DNA of 64,000 nucleotides from Picochlorum sp. 'celeri' (lineage: Eukaryota > Chlorophyta > Trebouxiophyceae), in contig JAACMV010000011.1 of the NCBI GenBank assembly GCA_010909725.1, forward strand, positions 372,001 through 436,000, in the 5' to 3' direction. Shown here piece by piece: positions 21,585-31,232 of this stretch. How positions within the stretch are numbered: position 1 is the stretch's first letter; each line of letters starts with the position of its first letter. A model generated the notes under the pieces. It was not told where the DNA came from. It did no database searches and saw only the letters and a list, made by a program, of their open reading frames with translations. The position numbers and the translations under genes are program-made.

Positions 21585-24092
21585 TCAATCATGGTAGGCC
21601 TGTTTCTTGCTGACTCTAAGATTGCCAAGATGGTCACGTCCCAAGTATTTTACCTGTATTTCCTCCCCAAGTGATAGCTCATCCTCCACGGAAGCAATGC
21701 GCTCGGGGGAAATTTCGCTTATATGAAGCAATGCTTGAATATCAGATCCTGGGAGCGTGACGAATGCTCCAAAGTCTTTAATCGTGGCAACTTGTGCGGT
21801 GTACACACGTCCAGGAACAAGATGTGATCCTGCTGCAGATGTGATGGCATCCTCCAAGGCTGTGTACTGTTCTATCGAAGGAGCGAACAATTTGATTACT
21901 CCATCATCCCTCACATAGATTTTACCACTTGTCGTCTCCTCAATTTGCTGCAATGTGTTGTCTGATAAAAGTTTTGGTAGAGTGGATGGAGGAATGGATG
22001 TTTCACCAAACTTGGCTCTTGTCTTTTGTTTTTGGGATCTTAAAATCTTCGCCATATTTCTCTTATGATCCTTTTGCGCTTCAAAAGACTGATCGAACAT
22101 ACTTTTCAGCATCTCGATCGAGATCTTGCATGGTCTCAATGTCTGAAAGCGCCATGCAGATGCTCTTTTTTCACTTCCACCAACAACAAGCTCTGCATCC
22201 AAGAACAGACTCTCCAGGCCAGTAGGGTCTGTCACGCACATGTGCTTTTCTGGATCACTAAGGATACATGCACCGGTATCATTATCGACACCAATCACGT
22301 GGGTTTCGCCTCTTGCTGGCGAATGGCTGTATGAGCAAGATAGACCGACAGTTGAAGACACCACTGGAAACTGCAGGGATAGGCCAATGTTCTGCAGAGC
22401 GCTAGACACACCATTCAGAGAGGTTGAAACCACGGAACCATCTATATTTATTACGTCAACATTCGTTCTAAATGAAAAGGGAACATCTTCCTCTGATGGC
22501 AAGGCAGGTGTCACAGCAGACTCTATGAATGCTGCATGCACCATATCTTCCCGCAACAAGAGTGGTCCACTGTGCCTTCCATCTATTCGTGAATGGTGAT
22601 TCGACGAATATAGGTTTGATAGCCTACTTGAATGTGATCCATGAATTGTGTGTTCCAAATGTGTCTGCTCTTGTAAGGATGCACATGTCACTGCATTCAT
22701 CACCATTGTGTGACCAGCCTTGTAGCTCGAAGAACCATGAGAAAGAGGCAGTGATCCCAATTGAAAGGAGCCTTTTAATATATCTTTGGACTTTCTGCCG
22801 TCACATCGCTTTGTTGAAAGCATAGACTTCACCATCTCCTCCACAGCAGCACCCAACAAAAACTCAATGTCAAGCGCAGTAGCACACCCAGATCCTGGTA
22901 TCCTGGCCTGTTCGGACCTCCATCGCCCTTCGTGGGAACATTTTTCTTTCACACTAGGCTTGATATACTCCTCAGCGTATTTTGAAAGATCATATATGTG
23001 TACCGGAGAGTCATTGAAAAACTTCTGAACACACGTCATGACATCACTGTACATTCTTCTGGCTGCAGCTGGGTCTGCTCCTGCAGCGCAGATATGCTGG
23101 CCCTGGCCTGCCCTCGTCATACTTGAATAATTCATCTGATACTTCAAGAGACTCTTGTCAATCACTCCTCGAGCAACCTCCAGTCCTTTTAAAATTTGCT
23201 TTGGACTCATCCCTTGCCCCGATTGCCCTGATGCATGAACAAATCCATCTTTTGAACACACGACAAGCATACTTTCGTCATGTAATCCCATTTTCATCGA
23301 TGGTATACATTCATTGCCTTGAAAAACTACTCGAATAGCTCCTATCGGACCATACCATGGTATATGTGGTGCTGTTGCAAGAGCTACAGAAGCAGCATTC
23401 ACTGCAACAACCTCCGGGTCATATGCTCTATCCGCACTCAGGACTGAGATTTTTATTTCTATATCATTAGAAGAAATAACAGCATTCTGCAAAATGCTTT
23501 GAATCCTGCTGGATATCCGCATTTCATTCTCTCTCATTGCTACTTCCCTCTTGTGAAATGGTGGGGGAATCCTCCCAGCAGCATAATACTTTTCTCTATA
23601 GTCCACCGACACTTTGCTAGAATACCTTTCATTCCATCGAAACTGCCTACTTCCAGTTCGCGTCGCTGCCACCATAACTGTCGCAAGGACGACTGTTTCT
23701 CCACATGAAATCATACATGACCCATCTGCAAATGTGGTGGGCACGGGCTCAATTTTCCACTCCGAGTCTACTGCATGGAAACTCGTCTCCTTCAATCGAA
23801 AACGTTGCCGACTCTCCCCATCACGACTGGAAGATGTGCCCACCGAAGATGCTGCATTTGTTTGTACAGGGTGAGAAACAACCTCCTCGTCTTGTTCCCC
23901 TTCCTTCGTCGAAACCGTTCTGATCAAGGTTCCAAAAGGCCCCACACCATTCCTCGATATTAACAGGCGATCTAATGACGTAGTATCAGTCATAAAACCA
24001 TCACCAGATGTTGCAGCGGCGAAAGGAAAACCAGCAGCATGCTGATGTCGTTTGAAAACCGACAACCCTCTCGCAATCGCTGCTCGTCGCAT
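21585..24092 (-). CDS. Polyribonucleotide nucleotidyltransferase-like protein, diverged active site
   Basis: Single exon, 835 aa, and the PNPase layout is complete. An organellar-type basic N-terminus precedes the first RNase PH core (about 120-330, with YYAAGRIPPPFHKRE and VNAASVALATAPHIPWYGPI). A linker is followed by the second RNase PH core (about 425-660, starting CDGRKSKDILKGSFQLGSLP), a KH domain (about 690-750) and an S1 domain (GRVYTAQVATIKDFGAFV to LGNLRVSKKQ). In normal PNPases the second core holds RxGHGAL, NGSSSMA and GDMDFK. Here these read REDMVHAAF, DGSVVSTSL and LDAELVV, so the phosphate-binding serines and the Asp pair that binds metal are not conserved. The first core also lacks RPLFP. 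RNA binding is likely kept; phosphorolysis is doubtful. The gene ends 24 bp from the convergent TM9SF stop. Confidence 0.85.
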   Translation of the reverse strand: MRRAAIARGLSVFKRHQHAAGFPFAAATSGDGFMTDTTSLDRLLISRNGVGPFGTLIRTVSTKEGEQDEEVVSHPVQTNAASSVGTSSSRDGESRQRFRLKETSFHAVDSEWKIEPVPTTFADGSCMISCGETVVLATVMVAATRTGSRQFRWNERYSSKVSVDYREKYYAAGRIPPPFHKREVAMRENEMRISSRIQSILQNAVISSNDIEIKISVLSADRAYDPEVVAVNAASVALATAPHIPWYGPIGAIRVVFQGNECIPSMKMGLHDESMLVVCSKDGFVHASGQSGQGMSPKQILKGLEVARGVIDKSLLKYQMNYSSMTRAGQGQHICAAGADPAAARRMYSDVMTCVQKFFNDSPVHIYDLSKYAEEYIKPSVKEKCSHEGRWRSEQARIPGSGCATALDIEFLLGAAVEEMVKSMLSTKRCDGRKSKDILKGSFQLGSLPLSHGSSSYKAGHTMVMNAVTCASLQEQTHLEHTIHGSHSSRLSNLYSSNHHSRIDGRHSGPLLLREDMVHAAFIESAVTPALPSEEDVPFSFRTNVDVINIDGSVVSTSLNGVSSALQNIGLSLQFPVVSSTVGLSCSYSHSPARGETHVIGVDNDTGACILSDPEKHMCVTDPTGLESLFLDAELVVGGSEKRASAWRFQTLRPCKISIEMLKSMFDQSFEAQKDHKRNMAKILRSQKQKTRAKFGETSIPPSTLPKLLSDNTLQQIEETTSGKIYVRDDGVIKLFAPSIEQYTALEDAITSAAGSHLVPGRVYTAQVATIKDFGAFVTLPGSDIQALLHISEISPERIASVEDELSLGEEIQVKYLGRDHLGNLRVSKKQAYHD

Positions 24093-24470
24093 ACTATATC
24101 TGGAATAAATAGACTATGTATCCTGCAATAAAACTACTTAATGGGTACATCAAGCGATCGCCCGTCTCATTATTAGGATTTGATGTGTGAATATTGTGTT
24201 GTCTTAACCAAGTCATGAACTCTCCAGGCCTCATTTTAAATCGTAATTTGAATCAGATATAATGGTGCGTTCTACCAATACTCCAAAAGCATAGAGTATA
24301 CTCTTCTCATTATCTCTGGGACCAATAAGAATGACGGGGCGAAAAAGACCGCAGCGAAAATAGTGAATCGTCTGTTTTTGACTGCTTGTGAGAACAGTGG
24401 GCGTCTTTCCTCGTCCTTTCGCGATACACGCATGATATGCATGCTGTCGATTCTTTTTTATATCTTCAAG
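24093..24470. other. Divergent promoter region, PNPase-like / PDCD5
   Basis: About 380 bp without supported coding sequence or strong repeat. Confidence 0.35.
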
Positions 24471-25009
24471 ATGGCGACAAGAGTGTACGGGCTTCAGAGG
24501 ATTTGAATTCAAACATTTTTCTTCTTGGTCGTTTGCAGGGAGATGCTGAGTTGGAAGCAATTAGACAGCGGCGTATGGCCGAGCTGATGCAGCAGCAGCA
24601 GCAAGGCGGTGGATCGGAAGAAGAGCAAAAGGCCGCCGAGTCTCGAAGGGCAAGAGAAGAAGAAGAAAGGAGGGCAATGTTGGCTGCCATTCTGCTTCCA
24701 GAAGCCAGGGAGAGATGTGCGTTGTTGATACACAAGAGTCACGTGTCCTGATTGATCTGTATGTGAGCAACAACATATTGTTATGCAGTGTCTAGAATAG
24801 GATTGGTGAAGCCAGAGAAAGCTCGGGCTATAGAGGACATGATTATAGGTGCTGCACGGCGAGGAGCCCTGTCTGAAAAGGTCAGTGAATCGCGGCTCAT
24901 TGAATTATTGGAGCAAGTGAACGAGCAGTCTGGCCAGCGTAAAACCACAGTAACTATACAGCGTCGTAGGATGGCATTCGATTCCGATGATGACGATGAT
25001 GACTTCTAA
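24471..25009 (+). CDS. PDCD5: PDCD5-family DNA/TRiC-binding protein
   Basis: Three exons: 24471-24482 (four codons), 24539-24716 and 24789-25009 (introns of 56 and 72 nt); 136 aa. Splicing yields MATRGDAELEAIRQRRMAEL, a Gln/Gly-rich stretch coded by CAG repeats, then ARERLSRIGLVKPEKARAIE and RGALSEKVSESRLIELLEQV. The tail DSDDDDDDF is acidic, as in human PDCD5. The family is a conserved three-helix bundle, linked in animals to apoptosis and to chaperonin TRiC/CCT. The function in algae is unknown. The 12-nt first exon was chosen because only that donor (GTGTAC) leads in frame to the conserved start. Confidence 0.9.
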
Positions 25010-25024
25010 TGATTACATTATTAA

Positions 25025-26036
25025 TTATTGTACACCAGATGGATCCCAACAGAACTTTTCAACTCCGTGTCTTTCTGCTACTCTTGACAATATCCTTTTG
25101 TGATCATCGCTGAGATAATAAACTTGTTTAGTGGCTTCATCGAGCCGTATTGGCTGCATCCCAGGAGCTTCTGGAGAGAACTCTCGAATTCTTTCTGGTT
25201 GCTCAGACTTTGCAAGCACACAGCAATCATTCTCCAACCCCCAGGCAAGCAACACCTGAGCAGGTGATTTCCCCGTCTCTCGCGCCACTTGGTATACTTC
25301 GGGATATTCTGCTTCGTTGAACAAGGCTCCCACACCAAAACAAGAGTACGCAACCATCTTGATATCATTTTCCAGACAGAACCTTTTCAGTTCTGTTTGT
25401 GGATACAATGGGTGGCATTCCACCTGATTGACAGTCGGCTTTATTTTAGCATACGATAGCAACTCTTCAATATGCTGTATCTCATAGTTACTCACACCGA
25501 GACTTTTGATGAGGCCCTTGTCACAGAACTCCTCCATAACTCTCCATGTTTCATATCGCTTGCCAGCATTTTCATCACTAGATATCTTTTGTCTTGCCAC
25601 TCCTGGCCAATGAATAAGCATCAAGTCAACATAACCAATATCTAATCGCTCTAGTATTTGTTCACACGCCCGCCGAGCCTTTGTAGTGCCCTGTTCATAC
25701 GGAGAGACTTTACTTGTGATGAAAATATCACTCCTCTCAATTATACCATCCCCTATCGCTGAACGAACAGCCTCTCCAATCTCCTCTTCATTCTGCAAGG
25801 AGTTCAAAAGATCAGCGGCATCAGTACCATTGGTTTAAAGCGATACACGCGTCGCCTCGAATGCCAGACAGACTTGCACATGTCAAAACACACACCTTGT
25901 ACACGCTTGCTGTATCAATGTGCCGTATTCCACACTCAATCGCAGTTCTAACAGATATTTTACATGATTCTCCTGTACATCGAAATGTTCCGAGACCGAT
26001 CGCAGGAGGAATCCGAGAAGTTGCCTCCAGGCCCAT
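25025..26036 (-). CDS. Aldo-keto reductase
   Basis: Exons 26036-25896 and 25792-25025 (103-nt intron); 302 aa. Splicing gives HIDTASVYK joined to NEEEIGEAVRSAI. The catalytic tetrad is visible: Asp and Tyr in HIDTASVYK, Lys in FITSKVSP and His in LMLIHWPG. LIKSLGVSNYEIQHIEELL and VNQVECHPLYPQTEL form the NADPH barrel. Near the C-terminus, VLAKSEQPERIRE replaces the usual VIPKS-x-x-x-x-R-I-x-E-N segment with similar spacing. It reduces aldehydes or ketones with NADPH in the cytosol; the substrate is unknown. It converges with PDCD5, the stops being 15 bp apart. Confidence 0.93.
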
Positions 26037-26326
26037 GTCTTCTCAAATGCTGGACGAGACCCTCTTGTTTCCGTCCATCTCTACCACCCCATCTGGATGT
26101 ATCAGTAGTAGTATACTGGTATGATTTTAGATCAATGTGGGCGGATGAACCATGTAGATGGTGGTGATCCGTCAAAAGTCCTTGAAAAGAAAAAGGACAA
26201 GATGACCTATTCAAAACTTTTCCACCAATGGATCCTTCCGTGGTGCAGGGCATCGGCACGAATCAGTCCATTTTTATGTAACTGTTGGAATCATCCTACC
26301 TGATTTTGCAATCGAACCAACAAAAG

Positions 26327-27283
26327 ATGAAAGGAGGGTCGTTGGTCCTTCTTCTGTCAGTCTTGTTGGGCTTTCTTCGTCATAGCAAGGGCACTGGGGC
26401 TGGACATCAACAATGCGCCTCATCAGATGCTGGTACTGTGACCAAGAATAATTTTGACTGGAAATATGACGCAGTGGTGGCACCTGGCCAGTACAAGTCG
26501 ATCGAGTTTGATGATTTGCCTGGGTTTACACGTTCAGTGTCCAAAAGGAATTATGCCTTGGTGACACCAGAGAGTCATGTGTGGGCACGTAATCCACTGT
26601 GGGACAATGCCATGACAGCTCATATTATCAGTCCAGCTGTAGGGTCTAATTTTGCAATGTATATGGCCAAGATGAATGTAGATGGCAGGGGCAGAAATCC
26701 CCTCAATGATGGTATTGAGAGGTTTATTGTGGTGTTGAATGGTACTGTTTCCGTTACTGCGGATACAGGTGTGGATGAAAAAGGTGTTGTACTCAACGGT
26801 GGGGATTTCATGTATTTACCGTGCAACATCTCCCACAGCATTGCAACATGGCAGGACAAGAATGCTGTCCTGCTTGTTTTTGAGCGCAAGTATAAAGTCA
26901 AGGGGGTTGTTCCAAAATTTCACCATGGCTCTATTGATGCCATGCCTATAGTACCAGCAGCTGGAGAAGTCTTCACCCTAAGAAAACTGCTGCCTGATGT
27001 TTATGACTACGACTTTAATATCCATGTGATGGATTTCATGCCAGGAGAGCATTTGAATGTCAGAGAAGTGCATTACAATCAGCATGGGTTGCTTCTGGTA
27101 CATGGAAAGGGTATTTATAGATTGGGGGATGATTGGATGCCTGTGAAGAAGGGCGATGCAATTTGGATGGCACCATATGTTCCCCAGTGGTTTGCTGCCT
27201 TGGGGAATGAGCCAGCCAGATATATTCTGTACAAGGACACCACAGAAGATCCCCTCCACTCATCTGAGATGTCAATTGTATAA
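26327..27283 (+). CDS. UGLYAH: (S)-ureidoglycine aminohydrolase
   Basis: Single exon, 318 aa from the ATG at 26327, which gives the signal peptide MKGGSLVLLLSVLLGF; an ATG 42 nt upstream in frame would mask it. The bicupin matches the plant enzyme closely: NYALVTPESHVW, HIISPAVGSNFAMYMAKM, then DFNIHVMDFMPGEHLNVREV, HYNQHGLLLVHGKGIYRLGD and IWMAPYVPQWFAALG. The manganese ligands Glu, His, His in EVHYNQH and Gln in VPQW are present in the C-terminal cupin. It hydrolyses ureidoglycine to ureidoglycolate and ammonia, in the ureide route from purines; the plant enzyme is in the ER, which fits the signal peptide. Ammonium released would be a nitrogen source, as would that taken up by the AMT in this window. 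Confidence 0.94.
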   Translation: MKGGSLVLLLSVLLGFLRHSKGTGAGHQQCASSDAGTVTKNNFDWKYDAVVAPGQYKSIEFDDLPGFTRSVSKRNYALVTPESHVWARNPLWDNAMTAHIISPAVGSNFAMYMAKMNVDGRGRNPLNDGIERFIVVLNGTVSVTADTGVDEKGVVLNGGDFMYLPCNISHSIATWQDKNAVLLVFERKYKVKGVVPKFHHGSIDAMPIVPAAGEVFTLRKLLPDVYDYDFNIHVMDFMPGEHLNVREVHYNQHGLLLVHGKGIYRLGDDWMPVKKGDAIWMAPYVPQWFAALGNEPARYILYKDTTEDPLHSSEMSIV

Positions 27284-27361
27284 TTTGTTTTATTGTATAC
27301 TATATCATGCTTATTATTATCAAGTCAGTTCTCCCTCAAAACAGGGGATTGTAAATGTACC

Positions 27362-27880
27362 ATGGCCTCCATTGATATTGACATAGCGGTTGACTGTCAT
27401 GGTGAGCACCATGCTACTGCCGAGGATTCAGGGGAGCAGATTGTTACTATAGAAGTACAAGGGGAGTTTGAGTGTGTGGGGTTGAGGCCACCGCGGGCCA
27501 TTGGCAAACCCGAAAGCCAACCGGTTGTCACCGAGAGTTCCCGAGCCTTGGAACAATCCTTGCCTCATCAAGTCTCCTCAGTATGCCAAGGAAGATCAAC
27601 CCCTCAGCAAACCACTGTCGAGTCAGATGTTTCACAGTGTTTAAGTAAGGAGAATATAGTGCATCCGTTTCGTGTACCAAAAGCGAGAGTATCCAAACCC
27701 AGGATGCCTCGAGCCAGATGCCAGGTTCGTACTCCTGAACAACCAACTACATGGAATCAGTACTGCTCTGGAGCAAATCTACCTCAATCTCAATGGAACT
27801 ATATCCGCCGAACAAAGAAAAATCCAATACTTGAACATTGCTATCTAAAACTAGACGCTCCATGTAAAAATACAATGTGA
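27362..27880 (+). CDS. Hypothetical protein
   Basis: From the ATG at 27362, 172 aa beginning MASIDIDIAVDCHGEHHATA. It is hydrophilic; the N-terminal third is acidic and the C-terminal half basic (RVPKARVSKPRMPRARCQV). No domain is recognised and there is no signal or membrane segment. It lies 78 bp after ureidoglycine aminohydrolase and ends 16 bp from the convergent next gene. The frame also opens 23 codons upstream. It could be a real lineage-specific protein or 3' UTR sequence; transcript data would decide. Confidence 0.45.
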   Translation: MASIDIDIAVDCHGEHHATAEDSGEQIVTIEVQGEFECVGLRPPRAIGKPESQPVVTESSRALEQSLPHQVSSVCQGRSTPQQTTVESDVSQCLSKENIVHPFRVPKARVSKPRMPRARCQVRTPEQPTTWNQYCSGANLPQSQWNYIRRTKKNPILEHCYLKLDAPCKNTM

Positions 27881-27896
27881 TTAGAGCACATGTGTT

Positions 27897-29864
27897 CTAA
27901 TGGCTCCTATGTTTCAGTCCTTTCAGGACTTGCTCAGCAAGATCAAGTTCTATATCCGACATCAATTCTGGATATTTGGAAGCATTTCGCATTCCAAATT
28001 GGGATGCAATAGAAAACAAATACTTGACATTCCTTGCGAAATTATTCCCTGAACACTGTGCAGGACTCGAGCTCTTTGCAAACTGGGCCATGGTCGCCAC
28101 AAAATCCTCCTCATGCCCCTCATCCTGCATCTGCAAATTCCCCAACATTTTTGCCAAAAGAATAGTACGTTCAAGCGCAAACCGAAGGCCTCGCTCCCTG
28201 GCCCTCTTACTCATTTTCTGCAGCACTCCCTTGCTCTCTGGGGGAGGTTCCACCCGTTGCCAAGCACGCGCAGCTTGCCAATACTCCTTATCTTGAGCAT
28301 CATACGCTGCATTTGAACTATGAATCTCCATCTCATCATGTCCCATGAGCGCAATGGCGTGTGCGCCTGGTCCCCAGAAGGCTTTGAAATTATTGGGGTC
28401 CATACATGCAAATGTATTTGCCAAATTTGCTTTCAAAATCTTCCGAATCTCCCCTTTAAAATTAGAATCATCCGTGAGTGATTCAGACACCCGCAAGCAA
28501 TTGATTGTAAGCTGCGATTCACCAGGCGAAGGTGGATGCGAGTCTGTCAACGGTCTCATCAATATCTGGACAAGAATATCAGTAAACCCCTGCAGCATGA
28601 CCTTGGCCAACAGCGCTCCTTCCTGATCAACTGTACATGCCACATCATAAAACCAGGGGGAATGCTCGCATACAGAAAGCAATAATGTACACACTCGTGA
28701 CACAATATTCTCAGCAATACCTCCAGCTGGATCCGTTGGATAAAATTCAGCCTTGCGCCGCCTGACTGCATTGTAAAAGTGTTTCCCCTCCTTCTCATCA
28801 AACATTCGAAGATACGGTGGCATACTAGACTCGTTCGTCACCAATTCAAACGCACTGCAAACAAGTCTCAAAATGGAAGACCCATTCACATCATGCTTCA
28901 AATACCAACAATACAAGCTCTCATCCGTGAATAGCCTTTCTATAAACTTCAAGCTACACTCGGCATTTTGAGCTATAATCTTGGGATCAAACACGCTACA
29001 CCCATGCCCGCACTCCAATCGTGTACTCAGCATTTGAATAATTGTCCGTGTCGCCTCCAATGCTGCCTCCACAAAAAGATGACCCCGCGGATGCAATTGA
29101 AGCGCATCAATCACCGCCTCTATGTTTATATCCTCACCACCACTCGCCCTCTCCGTCGCAAGACCCATGACCACTTCAATACAATCAGCCACCGCATCCA
29201 GCAGCGCAGCAGCTTCTCGACTCTTTGCTGTGATAGTAGTCTGTGACACTGACTGTATAAAATTCCGTTTCGCAATCGACGAGATTGTCAAAAGCATCAT
29301 TGTCATACTATCAATCATCTCACGCATAAACGCTGCATCCAGCCTCACAAGAGACGATGGCATGGCAGCACACGCTGGTGACAAAGCCAACAACAACTTG
29401 ACTGCGCTACACACATATTCCCCCGACGTCAATGCATCCATCCTCTCAATATCCCGGATCAGAGCTGGAAGAGGATGGTACCCTTGCTGCCACACAAACA
29501 AGGAAGACAGTATATGCAGCGGAAGCTCCCTGATAATCTGCATGGTATGAATCTGCACATGACCTTGCTCATCCGTAGAAGCATCCGACCTCACACGTAT
29601 TCTCACATATGGCCCCACGCCTGCATCATCTTCGTCCGACGCAGGACTCGCGCCCCGTCGTTGACCACTACTCGTCTGCCCGTGCTGCACATGGATGCGC
29701 AGCACTCCGCCATGATCCTCATCAAATGTAATATATCGACGAGGTTCTGAACTGATGGAAGCATCCGTCGACGAAAGCTGTCCATGAGCAAATGCCAATA
29801 TCACTGCAGACAGCCTCGTGTTTGTCGTCGGTGTCCCAGACCCAGACCCTGCAATCCGACACAT
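27897..29864 (-). CDS. Large helical-repeat protein of unknown function
   Basis: Long single open frame of 655 aa, with coding character throughout. The N-terminal ~110 residues are polar and include RRYITFDEDHGGVLRIHVQH. The rest is alpha-helical with Armadillo/HEAT-like amphipathic helices, for example EYVCSAVKLLLALSPACAAM, LDAVADCIEVVMGL and LLAKVMLQGFTDILVQIL. No catalytic motif is seen and I do not recognise the family. A possible first exon (29946-29881, MSTSNGCAAPCAVSE) precedes a GT...CAG stretch, but joining it breaks the frame by one base, so I keep the internal ATG at 29864. The true N-terminus is uncertain. Confidence 0.6.
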   Translation of the reverse strand: MCRIAGSGSGTPTTNTRLSAVILAFAHGQLSSTDASISSEPRRYITFDEDHGGVLRIHVQHGQTSSGQRRGASPASDEDDAGVGPYVRIRVRSDASTDEQGHVQIHTMQIIRELPLHILSSLFVWQQGYHPLPALIRDIERMDALTSGEYVCSAVKLLLALSPACAAMPSSLVRLDAAFMREMIDSMTMMLLTISSIAKRNFIQSVSQTTITAKSREAAALLDAVADCIEVVMGLATERASGGEDINIEAVIDALQLHPRGHLFVEAALEATRTIIQMLSTRLECGHGCSVFDPKIIAQNAECSLKFIERLFTDESLYCWYLKHDVNGSSILRLVCSAFELVTNESSMPPYLRMFDEKEGKHFYNAVRRRKAEFYPTDPAGGIAENIVSRVCTLLLSVCEHSPWFYDVACTVDQEGALLAKVMLQGFTDILVQILMRPLTDSHPPSPGESQLTINCLRVSESLTDDSNFKGEIRKILKANLANTFACMDPNNFKAFWGPGAHAIALMGHDEMEIHSSNAAYDAQDKEYWQAARAWQRVEPPPESKGVLQKMSKRARERGLRFALERTILLAKMLGNLQMQDEGHEEDFVATMAQFAKSSSPAQCSGNNFARNVKYLFSIASQFGMRNASKYPELMSDIELDLAEQVLKGLKHRSH

Positions 29865-30338
29865 GGACAGTATTCGTTACATAATTGAAAAGCGTATGGG
29901 TTTCTGAAACAGCGCAAGGAGCAGCACAGCCGTTCGACGTACTCATTTCAAAACCTTTTTCTCTTGTCTGTCGCCCTACAATCGCGACGACTTCTTTTCT
30001 CTGTCTCTCAGTATTCTTACTATATTCAAAGTGAGTAATAATTTCAATTTAATATTTTGGATAGAAGAAGAAGAAGATTCGTCCGTCGGGGAAATTCATT
30101 TCTTGACAAGAAAAAAGATAATCGAGTCTAGGGTAAATAGGGTAATTCAAAACATCGCCAAATATCCAAAATCTCAGTGCGTGTCATTTGGCCGTAATGA
30201 TAATGATAACACTGCTGTATTCTCAAAGACTGGAATGAACCCCTGCTCTGTAAAACATTTTTAAAAACTATTACATGAAGTGAGAGCATTGCCGATCTGA
30301 TTTGAGTACGAAGAGAACGACGACGGCAATTGAGCAGC
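29865..30338. other. Intergenic region, divergent promoters
   Basis: Contains TAGGGTAAATAGGGTAA at about 30128-30144, a telomere-like direct repeat. It may hold a non-coding or coding first exon for the minus-strand gene. No other feature seen. Confidence 0.35.
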
Positions 30339-30878
30339 ATGCCGTTGCACTCAAACAATCCAACAGGCAAATTTTTAGAAGCATCGTATCGAGGCGATGT
30401 CTTCAAAATGAAGAGAATATTAGATAAGGGAATCGTGGATGTCAATGGGACGGCAATGTTTGTCAAAGCCGACACGCACGAGTTGGAAGACTGCACGGCG
30501 CTGTGCCTCGCGGCGAGACATGGCATCTTGTACTCGGTCGATTTCCTGATCGAATATGGTGCTGATTTGGATCTGCCTTTAGATGATGGGAATACTGCAA
30601 TCATGGAGGCGGCGAGAATGGGGCATTTGCGGGTGATTGTGTCTTTGATGGAGGGAGGAGCGTCGCTCAAACTGACCAATGCTGATGGCAAGACTGCGGC
30701 CGACCTGGCCGAGGAGAATGGATATGGATTGGTGGCTCGGGTGTTGAAGGATCCATCTCATGTTACGATGGCAGAGATTACAGATTATACCAGGGATCAT
30801 ATGAAGAAATGTTCTCGTCGGAATCTTCGGCCGACAGGGTTTTGGGGCGTGTTTTGTAGGTGTTGCCTGACCTGTTGA
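30339..30878 (+). CDS. Ankyrin-repeat protein with Cys-rich C-terminus
   Basis: Single exon, 179 aa from the ATG at 30339 (MPLHSNNPTGKFLEASYRGD). Three to four ankyrin repeats span residues 10-140: FLEASYRGDVFKMKRIL, TALCLAARHGILYSVDFLI and TAIMEAARMGHLRVIVSLM. The protein ends GFWGVFCRCCLTC. Clustered terminal cysteines next to aromatic residues suggest palmitoylation and membrane anchoring, which is inference. Ankyrin repeats bind proteins; the partner is unknown. Confidence 0.8.
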   Translation: MPLHSNNPTGKFLEASYRGDVFKMKRILDKGIVDVNGTAMFVKADTHELEDCTALCLAARHGILYSVDFLIEYGADLDLPLDDGNTAIMEAARMGHLRVIVSLMEGGASLKLTNADGKTAADLAEENGYGLVARVLKDPSHVTMAEITDYTRDHMKKCSRRNLRPTGFWGVFCRCCLTC

Positions 30879-31232
30879 TGAGTGGTGGTCAAGAGCCACC
30901 AGTATACTATATACGAGACAGCGATAGCTGTTGCTCTTGGTTTTCTTTCTTTTTTCTCTTTCCCTCTTGTACACACACACATGTATGTATGTGCGTGTGT
31001 GTGCAGTTTTTTGCGTGGGATGGGATGTCATGTCATCTGATCAGATGGCAGTACCCAAAAATAAATCTGCTGCTCTGGTTGAAAGAGCAATCTCGGGCCA
31101 AGCATTTTATGATACAAGTATTCGGGCGTCTATGTTAAAATGCAATTTATTCTGTTGCTACGAATGTAATAGTACCGAATGATTGCTTGATACAGAATTG
31201 AATTCTTCGCTTGTCTAGTTGTTTGCTGAAGA
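30879..31232. other. Intergenic region, ankyrin gene / PrimPol
   Basis: Contains a (CA)n/(TG)n-rich stretch near 30967-31003 and pyrimidine-rich sequence. No supported gene. Confidence 0.4.

Noticed and set aside
29881..29946. First exon for the 655-aa helical protein
   Set aside because: GT...CAG borders are present, but the join shifts the frame by one base, so I did not include it.
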